A stretch of DNA of 64,000 nt from Costus lasius. Its lineage: Eukaryota; Streptophyta; Magnoliopsida; Zingiberales; Costaceae. Positions 22,127 through 32,553 of the stretch are shown here, piece after piece. Position 1 is the first letter of the stretch, and every line of letters begins with the position of its first letter. The notes beneath the pieces are model-generated. The model worked only from the letters and a program-made list of their open reading frames with translations. It was not told the origin of the DNA and did not search any database. The DNA is taken from contig CM050449.1 of the NCBI GenBank assembly GCA_027563935.2, forward strand, positions 52,779,949 to 52,843,948. Reading direction: 5' to 3'. Made by a program: the position numbers and the translations under genes.

Positions 22127-23800
22127 TGTTGGGGTATGCCCTTAAGCCTAATGTTTGAGGCCTTGGGATTGTAACAGTATCATGTAATAAACGTTTATGT
22201 TTATAAAGGCATGGTTATTATTCAGTTAGCTACATTGTCTGCTGCAATATATGTTCTTCTGAATAATGTCTCAAAGCTGTTCAGCTGGGTTGACATGCAG
22301 TTAAGTCCTTAGTCGATGTATCTTGGTGAACATGAGACAGCCTTGATATGGTTAAGACTAATATGTGTTCTAGTCTTATAGGATGCTTCGAGCATGGAAT
22401 AAGATGTAGACTCATGGGTACATTGGATGTGCTGGACAGACCCTACTAGGATATTCAATTGTTTGTCACAATGTGAATAATCCTTGTATATGACAAGTGG
22501 CACATTTCCTCTGACTTGAGATCACTTGTGTTTTCTAAATGATGATTGTCATTGTTTTGAGGTAGTTCAATATCATTTGAAACATAATGATTATAGACTA
22601 TCTTGGATAATGAGCTTGAGTCAGGTTAGGGCACTAGTGATAGACATAGGATTGCCGTCTCCTTGTTTAAGGAGTGTGATGTTCTAAAGGGGCCCCCTGG
22701 ATGAGATGATTGAGAAAGTGTATGGCCATACCCAGATGACAGTGTTCATCTGATCTAATCATGCTCATCATATTGGAGCTACAAGCTTGACACGCTTGTC
22801 CAATAAGAACATCCAGTGGCAAAGGAAGTATGCATGCCTAGTGAAGTTGATTCACACTTGTGCTGTTTTTGGGTGTAGTCTTGGAAGACTCATTTCTTTT
22901 ATATCGGGAGACAGTGATGTGTTGCTAGATACCCCTCACTGATCGTGATAACGTGAGTTATCGTTACCGACATTTAAAGGAAACCCTCAGGGTCGCACAA
23001 TTTGATGATATGGCTTACTTAAGTCAGATCGTGTGGACTGAATTGTTTAGGTTCAGTTTAAGGGATTTAATCTCTGATTGTAAGTGAGATCTAGTCTGAT
23101 CATGTTTGATTGATTAGGGCTTGAGATCGGTAAGCTTCGATCGAGAGAATAGATGCTAGATCGGTGAGATCAAGAGCATCAAGAGATGAACGGTCAGATC
23201 TGGAGCCTTAGGGTTTATTTGAGATCTGGACTTGATTACTTGGCTTGATTGGTTTTAAACCAAACCAAATTGAACCGGCTCATGAAATGAGCGCATGGTT
23301 CAAGGTGTGGCGACATGTTCACTTGGCGTGAACGTTGGAGCGGTGAGTGGTTGCTATTTTTAGTAACCATGATCTCCAATTGGAGTCACTCACGTTCGAA
23401 TAGAGTGCTCTCTATTCTCGCCTCTCGCTCTCATTCCTCTCGACTTCCGTGTGTGGCGACGCCTTGAAGGTTGAGGAGGTTTCGGCCAAGAGAACATCAT
23501 CTCATCTTTTCCTTTCCATTCTGCAAGACAACCTTGGAACCTTGCTAGCACAAGGAGCACCAAGGAAGAAGCACATTGTTCATCTTGTGTGCGACACTTT
23601 GGAGAAGAGGCGCTTGCAACTTTTTCTTCCAAGGCGCCATCTTGAAATGGCTACGGTATGAACCCTTCTCTATTTGCAATCGGGTTATTATGGTTGATCA
23701 TATCTCATGAAACCGATCTCAAGAAACCCTCTTCCGCTGCTTAAAATTTTAATATGCGCCATACTTAGGGGTTTCGCCCCCCCCTTGTGGGGACCTTACA
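22127..23800 (+). repeat. 3' LTR of element B
   Basis: 1674 bp; same length as the 5' LTR with 7 mismatches by eye. Followed by TSD GATAT. Confidence 0.95.
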
Positions 23801-24873
23801 GATATTTTATTATGAGGGTTTTTAAGGTCTCATCAGTTTTACCTTATGTCTAACAATACAGGCATGCAATCCTATAGTGATAACATAACGATAAAACATT
23901 ACAGGCATGCTTTTAGCAGATAAGGAAAGCAGTAAAAGATGATGTGATCAAAGCCCTTTCAAGACATTTAACCAACCCATGCCAAAAGGAGGTTCAACTC
24001 TTGACATAGGACTCAAGCCCCTAAGATAGACCTATCCTAGCCGCCCTCTATCTTGGTCTTCAAGGTTGGCTCCAAGGTCCTTCTCACATGGTTTAGCTCT
24101 CAAACCTTAAGGGTGGACCCCAAGGGTTCGGCCAATGCCATGGTCTTCCTCCAATGAGGATGCGCCACAATGCAAGAAGCCAAGTTAGCTAGCTCTCAAA
24201 CCCAAGGGTTCGGCCATGCTTAACTTGTGCCACTAAGCAGGCTTGCACCTCTTTCTTTGATGCTTGTTGCGCCACCATCCAAGGTATGCATGCGCCAAAT
24301 TCCAAGTACATGCGCCACCCTAATCTTCTTCTTAGTTAAAAGCAAAAAGAAAAGCGGCACGCAGGCCTCACAAGGATACATCACAGGCATACAAAGGGGG
24401 GCTTGACTAATGATCACAACATCATGCACAATCAAGGTATTTGCTCATGCAATTCTACATGCTCATGAACAACATAAAATCTAAAATTTTACTTTTTCAT
24501 AAAACTAGTCTCTTTTTCTCATCTTCTTCACACAAATCTTTTGGTTAATTGCGATTTATTTTTCATGATGATTTCAGAGATCCTTTCGGCTGGCAATTTT
24601 GTCAGATCAAGAGACTTGGCCAGTCCGAAGACACAATGCCCATCCTACTTGACAAAATTACGTGCGCCTTTAATCTTTAAATCAGACAAGAAAAATAGTC
24701 CAAAAATCCAAAAGAGATTGAGAGGATGATAGAAACAAGAAACCCTAATTTTTCCTACTTAGAAAAATCGTTTGCCATGCATCATGCTATTTACGAAAAT
24801 AGAGATATGGCATGTGAGCATGAAAGAAAAGCATAAAACATCGTTCGAGTCTTGCAAGCCGCTCTGATACCAT
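23801..24873 (-). mobile_element. Leader of element A, PBS-proximal part
   Basis: Begins with the second copy of TSD GATAT (23801-23805) and continues the leader of A to the PBS at 24861-24872 (TGGTATCAGAGC on the minus strand), one base from the 5' LTR. Contains several ATGCGCCA words (24160-24315). No coding sequence is visible; the 62-codon frame at 24541 looks spurious. Confidence 0.85.
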
Positions 24874-26802
24874 TGTTGGGAAACCCCGGGGACATTTTAC
24901 AATTTTTTCAGAGTCATAGACATACATACATACATTGCACAGCGGAAGAATGTCCCCGAAACAGGCCGGTCCCAAAAACCCAGTGAAGATCGCAAGCAAG
25001 AGAGTCGACACGATGAGTTAGGAAGTACCTTAAGAGAGGTTTGGAGTGATGCCGATGTAGGCGCCCAAGTGTGCGCCCTCTGCAGTCTCACACACACGGA
25101 TCTCTTGAGTCCTCTTCTTCCACGCCTAGTGCTAGCCTCGGGAAGAAGATCCAAGCCTTAGGGAGATGCTCCACTTCACTTGTGCCACCAAGAGGAAAGG
25201 ATGCACCAAGAGAAGAAGGAAACAAGTCAAGCCGCCAAGCACCAAAGCTCCTTGCGCCAAGAGGAAAGGAGGGAGAAGCTCGCGGCTATGGAAGAAGGAA
25301 GATGCGCCCTTGTTGCTAGCTCTCGCCCCTCTTCTTGTGTTCACGCCTCCAAGGATTAATCATCATAAGAGGGGGCGGCTAGGGTCACATATATATAGGG
25401 CAAGAGGCGGTTAAGGGAAGGGCCATGATCATGACAAGTGTAGGGCTAGGATGAGGAGGTTCAAGACAAGGAAAGTCTCCAAGACTTTACCATAAACTCC
25501 ATTCAACCTATCCATAATTGTCCAAGTACCATATCAGCCCAAGACATGCCTTAGAGGCATTCATACCATCAAGGGAGAAGGGCTAGGCGCCAATTGCTTC
25601 CTTAATGAAGCAATTTTGCCACCAAACCCCATTATACCCCTTAGGCGCCAATGAGGTTGGGCTTCTCCCCATTATACCCTTTTAGCCTCTTATCTCTTCA
25701 TGAGAACTTGTTATTGGGCCTCATTGGATAATGAGCTAGCCCAAACTCCATTACATGGGTTGATTAAGCACTTGGATCCAATCCAATGCAACCCTAATCC
25801 AAATGTGACCAACCATGGTCAAATGCGGGTCAACCTGCCAAAAATGAAGTTTGGCTCCAATAATATTCTTCCATCTCATCAGGCCCATTGGCGCTGATGA
25901 AATCTCCCAATTAGATCCGAGTTATCCAATAACTCGATCATAAGGCTTCCCGATCAATACGAGAACTCAAGTATCAAGGTGTGCGACCCTATAGGTTCCT
26001 CTGACGCTGGCAGTGCTGACCAAAGGTCATCACAAGCAGTGAGTGGCACCTAGCAGTGCATCTCTGCTACCCAGGTCATTAGAATGGATATCGACATCGA
26101 CATCCCCATCATCGCAACTAGGTACAGATGCATTACAGTCTCTTTGCCGAACTGATATCCGATTGGACAAGTGTGCCACCACTTGTTTTCACCCAATCAC
26201 ATGACTATGACTAAAATAGGTTCTCACCTAGGTATGGCCATACACTCTCAGTCATAGAACCATAGAGGAGCTCCATGGATATCATACTTCCCTAAGGAAG
26301 GGGCAAATCCTTTGTCTGTCCATTGACCTTCTCATATGGGACGTGACATGCTCAATGACAACCGTTATGACCTTCCAACTATGGCGAGGTGTTAGGTTGT
26401 ATCAAAGCAAGTCCCTAACCATATAGAATGATCAATGACCTCAAGTCAAGGGATCAATGCATCTCCTGTCACTTGTGAGGATAACTCATGACACCAAGTC
26501 ATAGCCTCACAGCGGGTCTATCCAGTACATCCTCCAATGATATACCCATGTGTCTGCGTCCTAACCAGCCCACATACCAGTCTCACAAGTACCATAGCTG
26601 TCCCATATCCACTAAAGTACATTGACTGGGGACTATAGTTCGAGCACAGATCCAATCTATCTCCAGGGACATTATCATGTTAGTACATATGTGTAGATGT
26701 AAACAAACATAGATAACGACAATGCCAGAATGATATATAAATATCAAAGTCAAGTAGTACATAAGTGGACCAAAACTAGGTCCTAGGGCATATACACCAA
26801 CA
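24874..26802 (-). repeat. 5' LTR of element A
   Basis: 1929 bp; partner of 8272-10201. Palindrome GAGTTAT-CCA-ATAACTC is conserved at 25919-25935. Flanked outside by TSD CTTCC. Confidence 0.93.
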
Positions 26803-26807
26803 CTTCC

Positions 26808-27982
26808 ATCCAAGGTAGAAGGGCTAGGCACCAAAAGCTTCCTAATGAAGCACTAGGCACCAACTTCTCCCCATTATGCCCTTAGGCACCAATGGGGTTA
26901 GTTTTCTCCCCATTATACCCTTATGCCCTCTTATCTCTTGTGACAACTTATTATTGAGCCTCATTGGGTAATGAGCTAGCCCAAACTTCTTTACACATGT
27001 TGATTAAGCCATTGGATCCAATCCAATGTAACCCAAACTCAAATATGACCAACCATGGTCAATTTCGGGTCAACCTGCTAAAAATGAAGTTTGGCTCTAA
27101 TAAGTCTGTTCCATCTCATCAGGCCCATTGGCGCTAATAAAATCTCCCAAATGGATCCGTGTTATCCAATAACTCGATCATAAGGCTACCCGATCAATAT
27201 GAGAACTCGAGTATCAAGGTGTGAGACCTTGTAGGTTCCTCTGACGTTGGCAGTGATGAATTAAGGTCATCACAAGTAGTGAGTGGCACCTAGTAGTGCA
27301 TCACTACTACCCAAGTCGTCAGAATGGATATCAATATCGACATCCCTATCAACGCAATAAGGTACTGATGCATTACAGTCTCTTTGCCAAACTGATATCC
27401 AATTGGATATGTGTGTCACCACTTGTTTTCACCCAATCTTGTGGTCATGACTTAATCAAATTCTCACTTGGGTATGACCATACACTTTTAGTCATAGAAC
27501 CATAGGGGGGCCCCATGGATATCAAGCTTCCCTCAAGAAGGGGCAAATCCTCTATTTGTCTATTGACCTTCTCATATGGGTCGTGACATACTCAATGACA
27601 ACTCTTATAACCTCCCAACTACGGTGAGATGTTAGGTTGTATCAAAGCATGCCCCTAACCATATAAAAGAGTCAATGACCTCAAGTCTAGGGATCAATGC
27701 ATCTCCTGTCACTTGTGAGGATAACTCATGACACTAAGTCATAGCCTCACAACGGGTTAATCCAGTATATCCACCACTGATATACCCATATGTCTACGTT
27801 AGCACCTCATGCCTAACTAGATCATATACCAGTCTCACATCTACTAGAGCTGTCCTATATCCACTAAGGTACATTGACTAGGGACAAGAGTTTGAGCACA
27901 GATCCAATCTATCTCTAAGGACATTATCATGTAAGAACACAATCGCAGATGTAAACAAAGCATGATAACGACAATGCCAGAA

Positions 27983-28039
<57 letters not shown>

Positions 28040-28096
28040 GTGTCAAGCAGTACAAAAGATAGACCAATAATAGGTCTTAGGGCATAAACACTAACA
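26808..28096 (-). repeat. 3' LTR of element C, proximal part
   Basis: Continues the LTR begun at 7573 and ends CACTAACA at 28096, next to the polypurine tract (GCAAGTGGGAGAT on the minus strand, 28097-28109). It contains an AT dinucleotide array at 27985-28031, which makes the joined LTR (about 1988 bp) longer than its 1929-bp partner. Confidence 0.85.
27985..28031. repeat. (AT)n microsatellite in the C LTR
   Basis: About 46 bp of uninterrupted AT repeat. The partner 5' LTR has only a short run at 43032-43043 at the same place, so the array expanded after insertion. Confidence 0.9.
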
Positions 28097-28109
28097 ATCT
28101 CCCACTTGC

Positions 28110-28970
28110 ACTTAGACCTAAAGGTTGACGAATCTCAACCCCATGTCCCTCGTATGACCATCATGCTTCTGCTATGCCAAAGCCTTGGTCAGTGGGTTTA
28201 CTAGATTGTTCTTTGTGACAGCTCTGCTAATCTTGACATCACCTCGGTCAATGATCTCTTTGATTAGGTGAAATCTCCTGAGTATGTGTTTGGACCTTTG
28301 ATGAGGTTGTGGTTCCTTTGCCTGTGAAATTGCTCCATTGTTATCACAATAGAGCTTAATAGGATCCACAACAGTTGGAATCACCTGAAGATTAGTAATA
28401 AACTTCTTATCCAAACGGCTTCTTTTGCTGCCTCAGAAGCGGCGATATACTCAGCCTCAGTCATAGAATCAGCAATGATGGATTGCTTGATACTTTCTAG
28501 CATATAGCGCCTCCATTCATCTTGAACACATAGCCTGCCTGTGATATGAAGTCATTAGAGTCTGACTGGAATGATGCATCAGTGTAGCCTTGAACATTGA
28601 GCTCTTCCTATCTCCTATAGACCAAGAATAAATCCTTAGTTCTTCTCAGATACTTCAGGTTGTTCTTCACAACCACCCAGAGCTGCAGACCTAGATTGGG
28701 TTGGTATCGGCTGGTTATGCTCACATTATAAGCCACATCTGGTCTAGTACACAATATTGCACACATGATCGAACCTACTGCCAAAGCATAAGGCGCTCGA
28801 CTCATGTCATCCCTTTCAGTCTATGTGGTGGGACACTGGCTCTTTGAGAGAGTAAGGTATCCCTTCTTGGATTGCTCCAAGTTGAACCTCTCTAGGACCT
28901 TATCAATATAGGTACTCTGATTAAGGGCTAGGAGCCTCTTGGATCTATCCCTGTAGATCCTTACGACTAG
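28110..28970 (-). pseudogene. Copia RT C-terminus / RNase H relic of element C
   Basis: The minus-strand relic matches the last quarter of the Copia polyprotein: the end of reverse transcriptase (phrase DRSKRLLA) at the high-coordinate side, then the 'SIM-CTRPDVAY' and 'RRTKDLFLVY' segments (28608-28805), then RNase H with YCDNNGAISQAKEP, QRSKHILRRFHLI and the terminal PLTKALA region (28172-28414). Several frameshifts and stops separate these pieces. Upstream coding sequence is gone: at 28967-28970 the relic jumps directly into leader sequence that in element A lies 5' of gag. It cannot encode a working enzyme. Confidence 0.88.
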
Positions 28971-29556
28971 TGAGATGGGATCCTTATTCCACATGAGGCT
29001 TCACGTCCCACGAGGATGAGATGAGATGCATAAAGTGACCCATGCTTCTTAAGGTGGGTACACCGGCTGATTGAACTTGTCAATTTACCTTATTGAGACA
29101 GTTTAGGCATTTCATGTCTAGCGAGGACTGGATATAGCATGAAACCCTAACCTCTCAATGATGCCTCTAGAGTTCCATCATGTGGCCACCACATGTGAAA
29201 AACTAATGAAGTCTATTCCTAACCGTTATGCCTAGGGCCAACGAGTTTCCTTGCGAAGGCACGTTTAGGTTAAAACTGGACTAGGGAAACCATTGTCACC
29301 ACACACACCTTCTAAAGATAAGTGGGGGTCTCCCACGAGGGTGGGAAACAATGTATAACACCACTGATCGATAGCTTGATGAGGGCTATGAGTTAGAAGG
29401 CTAGCCAGACTTGATATTTTTGATTGAGGGTTTTTGAGGTCACATCCTCTTAGTTTTATCTTTTATCTAATATTACAATCATGCAATCCTATAGTGATAA
29501 CAACAAAATACAACATCACAGGCATGCTTTAGCAGATAAGGAAAGCAGTAAAGGTG
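28971..29556 (-). mobile_element. Leader of element C, proximal part
   Basis: Homologous to 14283-14725 of element A followed by 23806 onward. It preserves the uninterrupted version of the site where B entered A (near 29411-29440). It carries four hairpins homologous to those in A at 29006-29021, 29113-29141, 29179-29195 and 29331-29346. It ends at the ATGTG target site of element D. Confidence 0.8.
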
Positions 29557-30520
29557 ATGTGTGTAACGCCCCTCGATACTTAACCCCGAATTTCACGCGG
29601 AAATCATACGAGGAACGTCACGAGAAAATTAAACTGAAGCCAAGATCATACTACGAACAAAGCTAGGGAATAAAAGATCTGAAAACTTATACAAAAATCC
29701 GGCAGCATGTATACGTACATACAAGGTTCGGGAAAATTCCCATACATGTACATGCTTTACTGATTCATAACAACAAGTAATTTCAACTTATAAAATACTG
29801 AACATAATCGAATCAGATCACAACTCCGTACTATACATATACGGAGACAAAATCGCATATCACAGAACAGACTGAACATAAAATCCTATCAAAACGCTGA
29901 AAAATACCACAACTGAAATCTTGTAACAAAATGGGCCTAAGCCCTCACATGTAACCAAAATATAGCATTCATCATCCAAAACAAAATACAACTAATACAG
30001 GCACGTAGGCCCCAGATAACAGAATCAAGATACAAGTATTCAAATACCAAAATTGTTTACAAGGTCCATATCACAAAACCCAAAGCTTCATCAAGCTACT
30101 CAGTATATCTCAAAGGTGCATAACGCCGTATCAATCACTGTCCCTCACCTGTAGATTTTAGAGGGGGTGAGCTAACAGCTCCGCAAGTGAGAACCTTATG
30201 AAACCCCTCCATTAATACATTCAAAAATAGCATGCAAGGTTTTCAAAAACATTTACCAAATGCGATTATCAAATATCAAATCAAATACAGATAAGAATAC
30301 AAACTTACAAAATAATCCACATGGCGAAACCTAATCATAATACAACAGAACCAAAATAGAAACTTACATATCATATAGCAAAACAGAACACATACGTAGA
30401 TGCACATCCTATCCTAACATATCCAAATCCAGAACAGAACGAAATGACCACAAAGGTCCGACCCTTCCCTTGTCAGGGCTCAGAGAATGCATGCATGCCA
30501 AACAGTAGGGGAGAAATCAG

Positions 30521-30790
30521 GAGGTGGCCCCCGTCTAGCTAAGACGTGGCACGCTGATCTCCATCTACCCACTCAGACAATGTGGTAAATCAAGAGGTGG
30601 CCCCCGCCAAGTCACGGCGTGGCACTTTGTTTCCCCACATTGGTCACACAGCAGTCAGAGAGTTCAAGAGGTGGCCCTCGCTTACCAGTAGCGTGGCACT
30701 TTGTCTCTCTTATGCTAAACTAATCACATCTGTGAAGGAAGATCAAGTGGTGGCCCCCGCCTGACCAAGGCGTGGCACTTTGCCCCACTT
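30521..30790 (-). repeat. Tandem repeat array in LTR D
   Basis: Four copies starting near 30521, 30594, 30668 and 30747. The plus-strand core is GAGGTGGCCCCCG, a variable centre, then CGTGGCACTTTG. The same core in the other orientation forms the array in the LTR of E at 49879-50160. Confidence 0.85.
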
Positions 30791-30935
30791 CACAATATCT
30801 CCAGGGTCACATATAATGGACATGACTACACCACACACATATAGCAAAAGACTAATACCCGGATATCTAACTTATCGAATTCACCACTCGCAATTAATTA
30901 AACAGCATAAATGTCTTAGACAGGGTAGTCCTTAA

Positions 30936-32553
30936 TGATGTAGGACGGGGGGGTTCTAAAGCATTCAAACAACGAGTTTTGAAAACTGATTTTATAGCTA
31001 GTTTAATAATAAGAGAAAACCGCAATTATACTAACGAGATTAAGAAACTAATTTTTTTTGTATTTTAAATATAGGAAAAAACCCGAGTTACACTAAAGAC
31101 AGGAATTCAAAACTACACTAGAAAGCTGTAAATGCTGGAAGATAAGCTTACAGTGCAGCCCTTGAGAATTGAAGGGCTGTGCTTCCCGATCTTCACCGGT
31201 CCAACTCTGATGGAAGGTGTAGGGTGGAGCTTACAAACAAACACAGATGATCCGTACAGGTCACGAAATTTAATACAAAAACAGATCAAGGGGTGAGGTT
31301 AAGCCTCACAAGTTCCCTTGCTAATCCTAACAACTAAAGAGAAGGAGGGGGAGAAAGAGAAGGAAGGGGAAGGCGCCCCTTCTTTACCCACTCCAAGCGC
31401 AAGCTACAAAGTAAATAAACAAGGTTTAGTGTAGAGAAGAGTTCTAAAATCTAAAACAAAGGTTGAGGAAGAAACTTAGCCGATTGGATGGAAGCTCCTT
31501 GAGGCCAAGTGGGGATCTTCTTCTTGCTCCCAACCGAAAGTGAGGGAAGTCCTTCTTGAGATGGCGCACACAAGCAAGGGAAGAACTTCTTAGAGCTTCG
31601 GTGGAAAAGCTAGGAGGAAGAGGAGAACTCGGCTAAAGAACTTCAATCACTAACACAAGTATTTAACCTAGGCAACTAATAGACAATATATTTCATCAAG
31701 AGGTAATCGAAAATACAAGGGGATGGACATGCTTTTATAGGTGAGATGAAGCTAGGGCAGGATAGTAATTATCTTCCTTGCGCCTTCTACAAAAATGGTT
31801 GGAATTCGAAATTCAAAATCTTCATGAGGAGGTGGGCGCAAATCCTCTTTAAGAGCTTCCTTCTATGGATGATCTTCTCTTGGCATTTCATTAAATGGGC
31901 GATGAGAGGGTCTTCATAATGCTTGTTGGCGCATGGATAAGGATTTCAAATTTCGAATCCTTTCCATGAGAGCTTGAGCGGCAACAAGAGATGGCAACTC
32001 AACATAAATGCCTTCATAATTGCTCTCCTTTGATTGTGGATCTTGATGGATATTCCCTTTGATTGTGGATCTTGATGGATGAGGGAATTGAATGCATTTC
32101 TTGATTGGAGTAGAGGTTGGCGCATGTCATGATGAGGTGGCTGATTTGATCTCTTGAATATGCGCCCAACAAGGATGGCAAGTGAGTCATGTCATGGCTT
32201 GAAGTGAACTTGGACTTTGAAGTCTTCTTTCTTTTTCTGGAGCTGAACTTGATGAGTGGAGCTTGAGTGACCTTGAGCTGGAACTTGAGCTGCTCCTTTC
32301 CTGGTTGACCTGCCAAAGTGATCCTAATGCCTATATGCACTACTTATGATGCAAGAATACATAAGTTCATGACTTACAATGCACTACCTACTATAAGTGG
32401 ACTTGCCATAAATGTCTACATGATGCATGTTTTATTGAAAAGCAAACTACCCTAAATGCCATGCAAGAAATGGAACCCTAAGGAAACCCATATCGATTGG
32501 GTACCCTACGGATTCGACCAGATCTCCTCAGAGCAGGGCTACTGCCTCCATCA
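30936..32553 (-). repeat. 3' LTR of element H
   Basis: 1618 bp, TGATGTAGGACGG to CTCCATCA. Its last 76 bp (32478-32553) also encode the polyprotein C-terminus. A 108-codon frame (32014-32340), repeated identically in the other LTR, has no domain and is not called a gene. Confidence 0.95.

Larger units (their letters stand above)
14731..23800 (+). mobile_element. Element B: intact young Copia (Angela-like) retrotransposon
   Basis: 9070 bp with TSD GATAT at 14726-14730 and 23801-23805. Both LTRs are 1674 bp (14731-16404 and 22127-23800) and differ at 7 positions by eye (0.42%), six of them transitions. PBS, a structured leader, one unbroken gag-pol frame and a polypurine tract are all present, so it looks autonomous. 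It is inserted in the opposite orientation in the leader of A. Element F is a second copy of the same subfamily. Confidence 0.96.
8272..26802 (-). mobile_element. Element A: Copia (Angela-like), full-length but decayed, interrupted by B
   Basis: TSD CTTCC at 8267-8271 and 26803-26807. The 3' LTR is 8272-10201, polypurine tract 10202-10214, coding region 10223-14144, leader 14145-14730 plus 23801-24873, PBS 24861-24872 and 5' LTR 24874-26802. The LTRs (1930 and 1929 bp) differ at roughly 35 positions by eye, about 1.8%. The long LTRs, a single gag-pol frame, and Gag-PR-IN-RT-RNase H order place it in Copia, most like the Angela/BARE lineage. Element B lies in the leader. Confidence 0.93.

Noticed and set aside
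8272..26802. Treating the copies at 8272-10201 and 24874-26802 as two separate solo LTRs
   Set aside because: They share the TSD CTTCC, face a PBS and a polypurine tract respectively, and enclose one coding region, so they are the two LTRs of element A.
32014..32340. 108-codon frame present twice, also at 38387-38713
   Set aside because: Identical copies in the two LTRs of H; low-complexity, no domain; better explained as LTR sequence.
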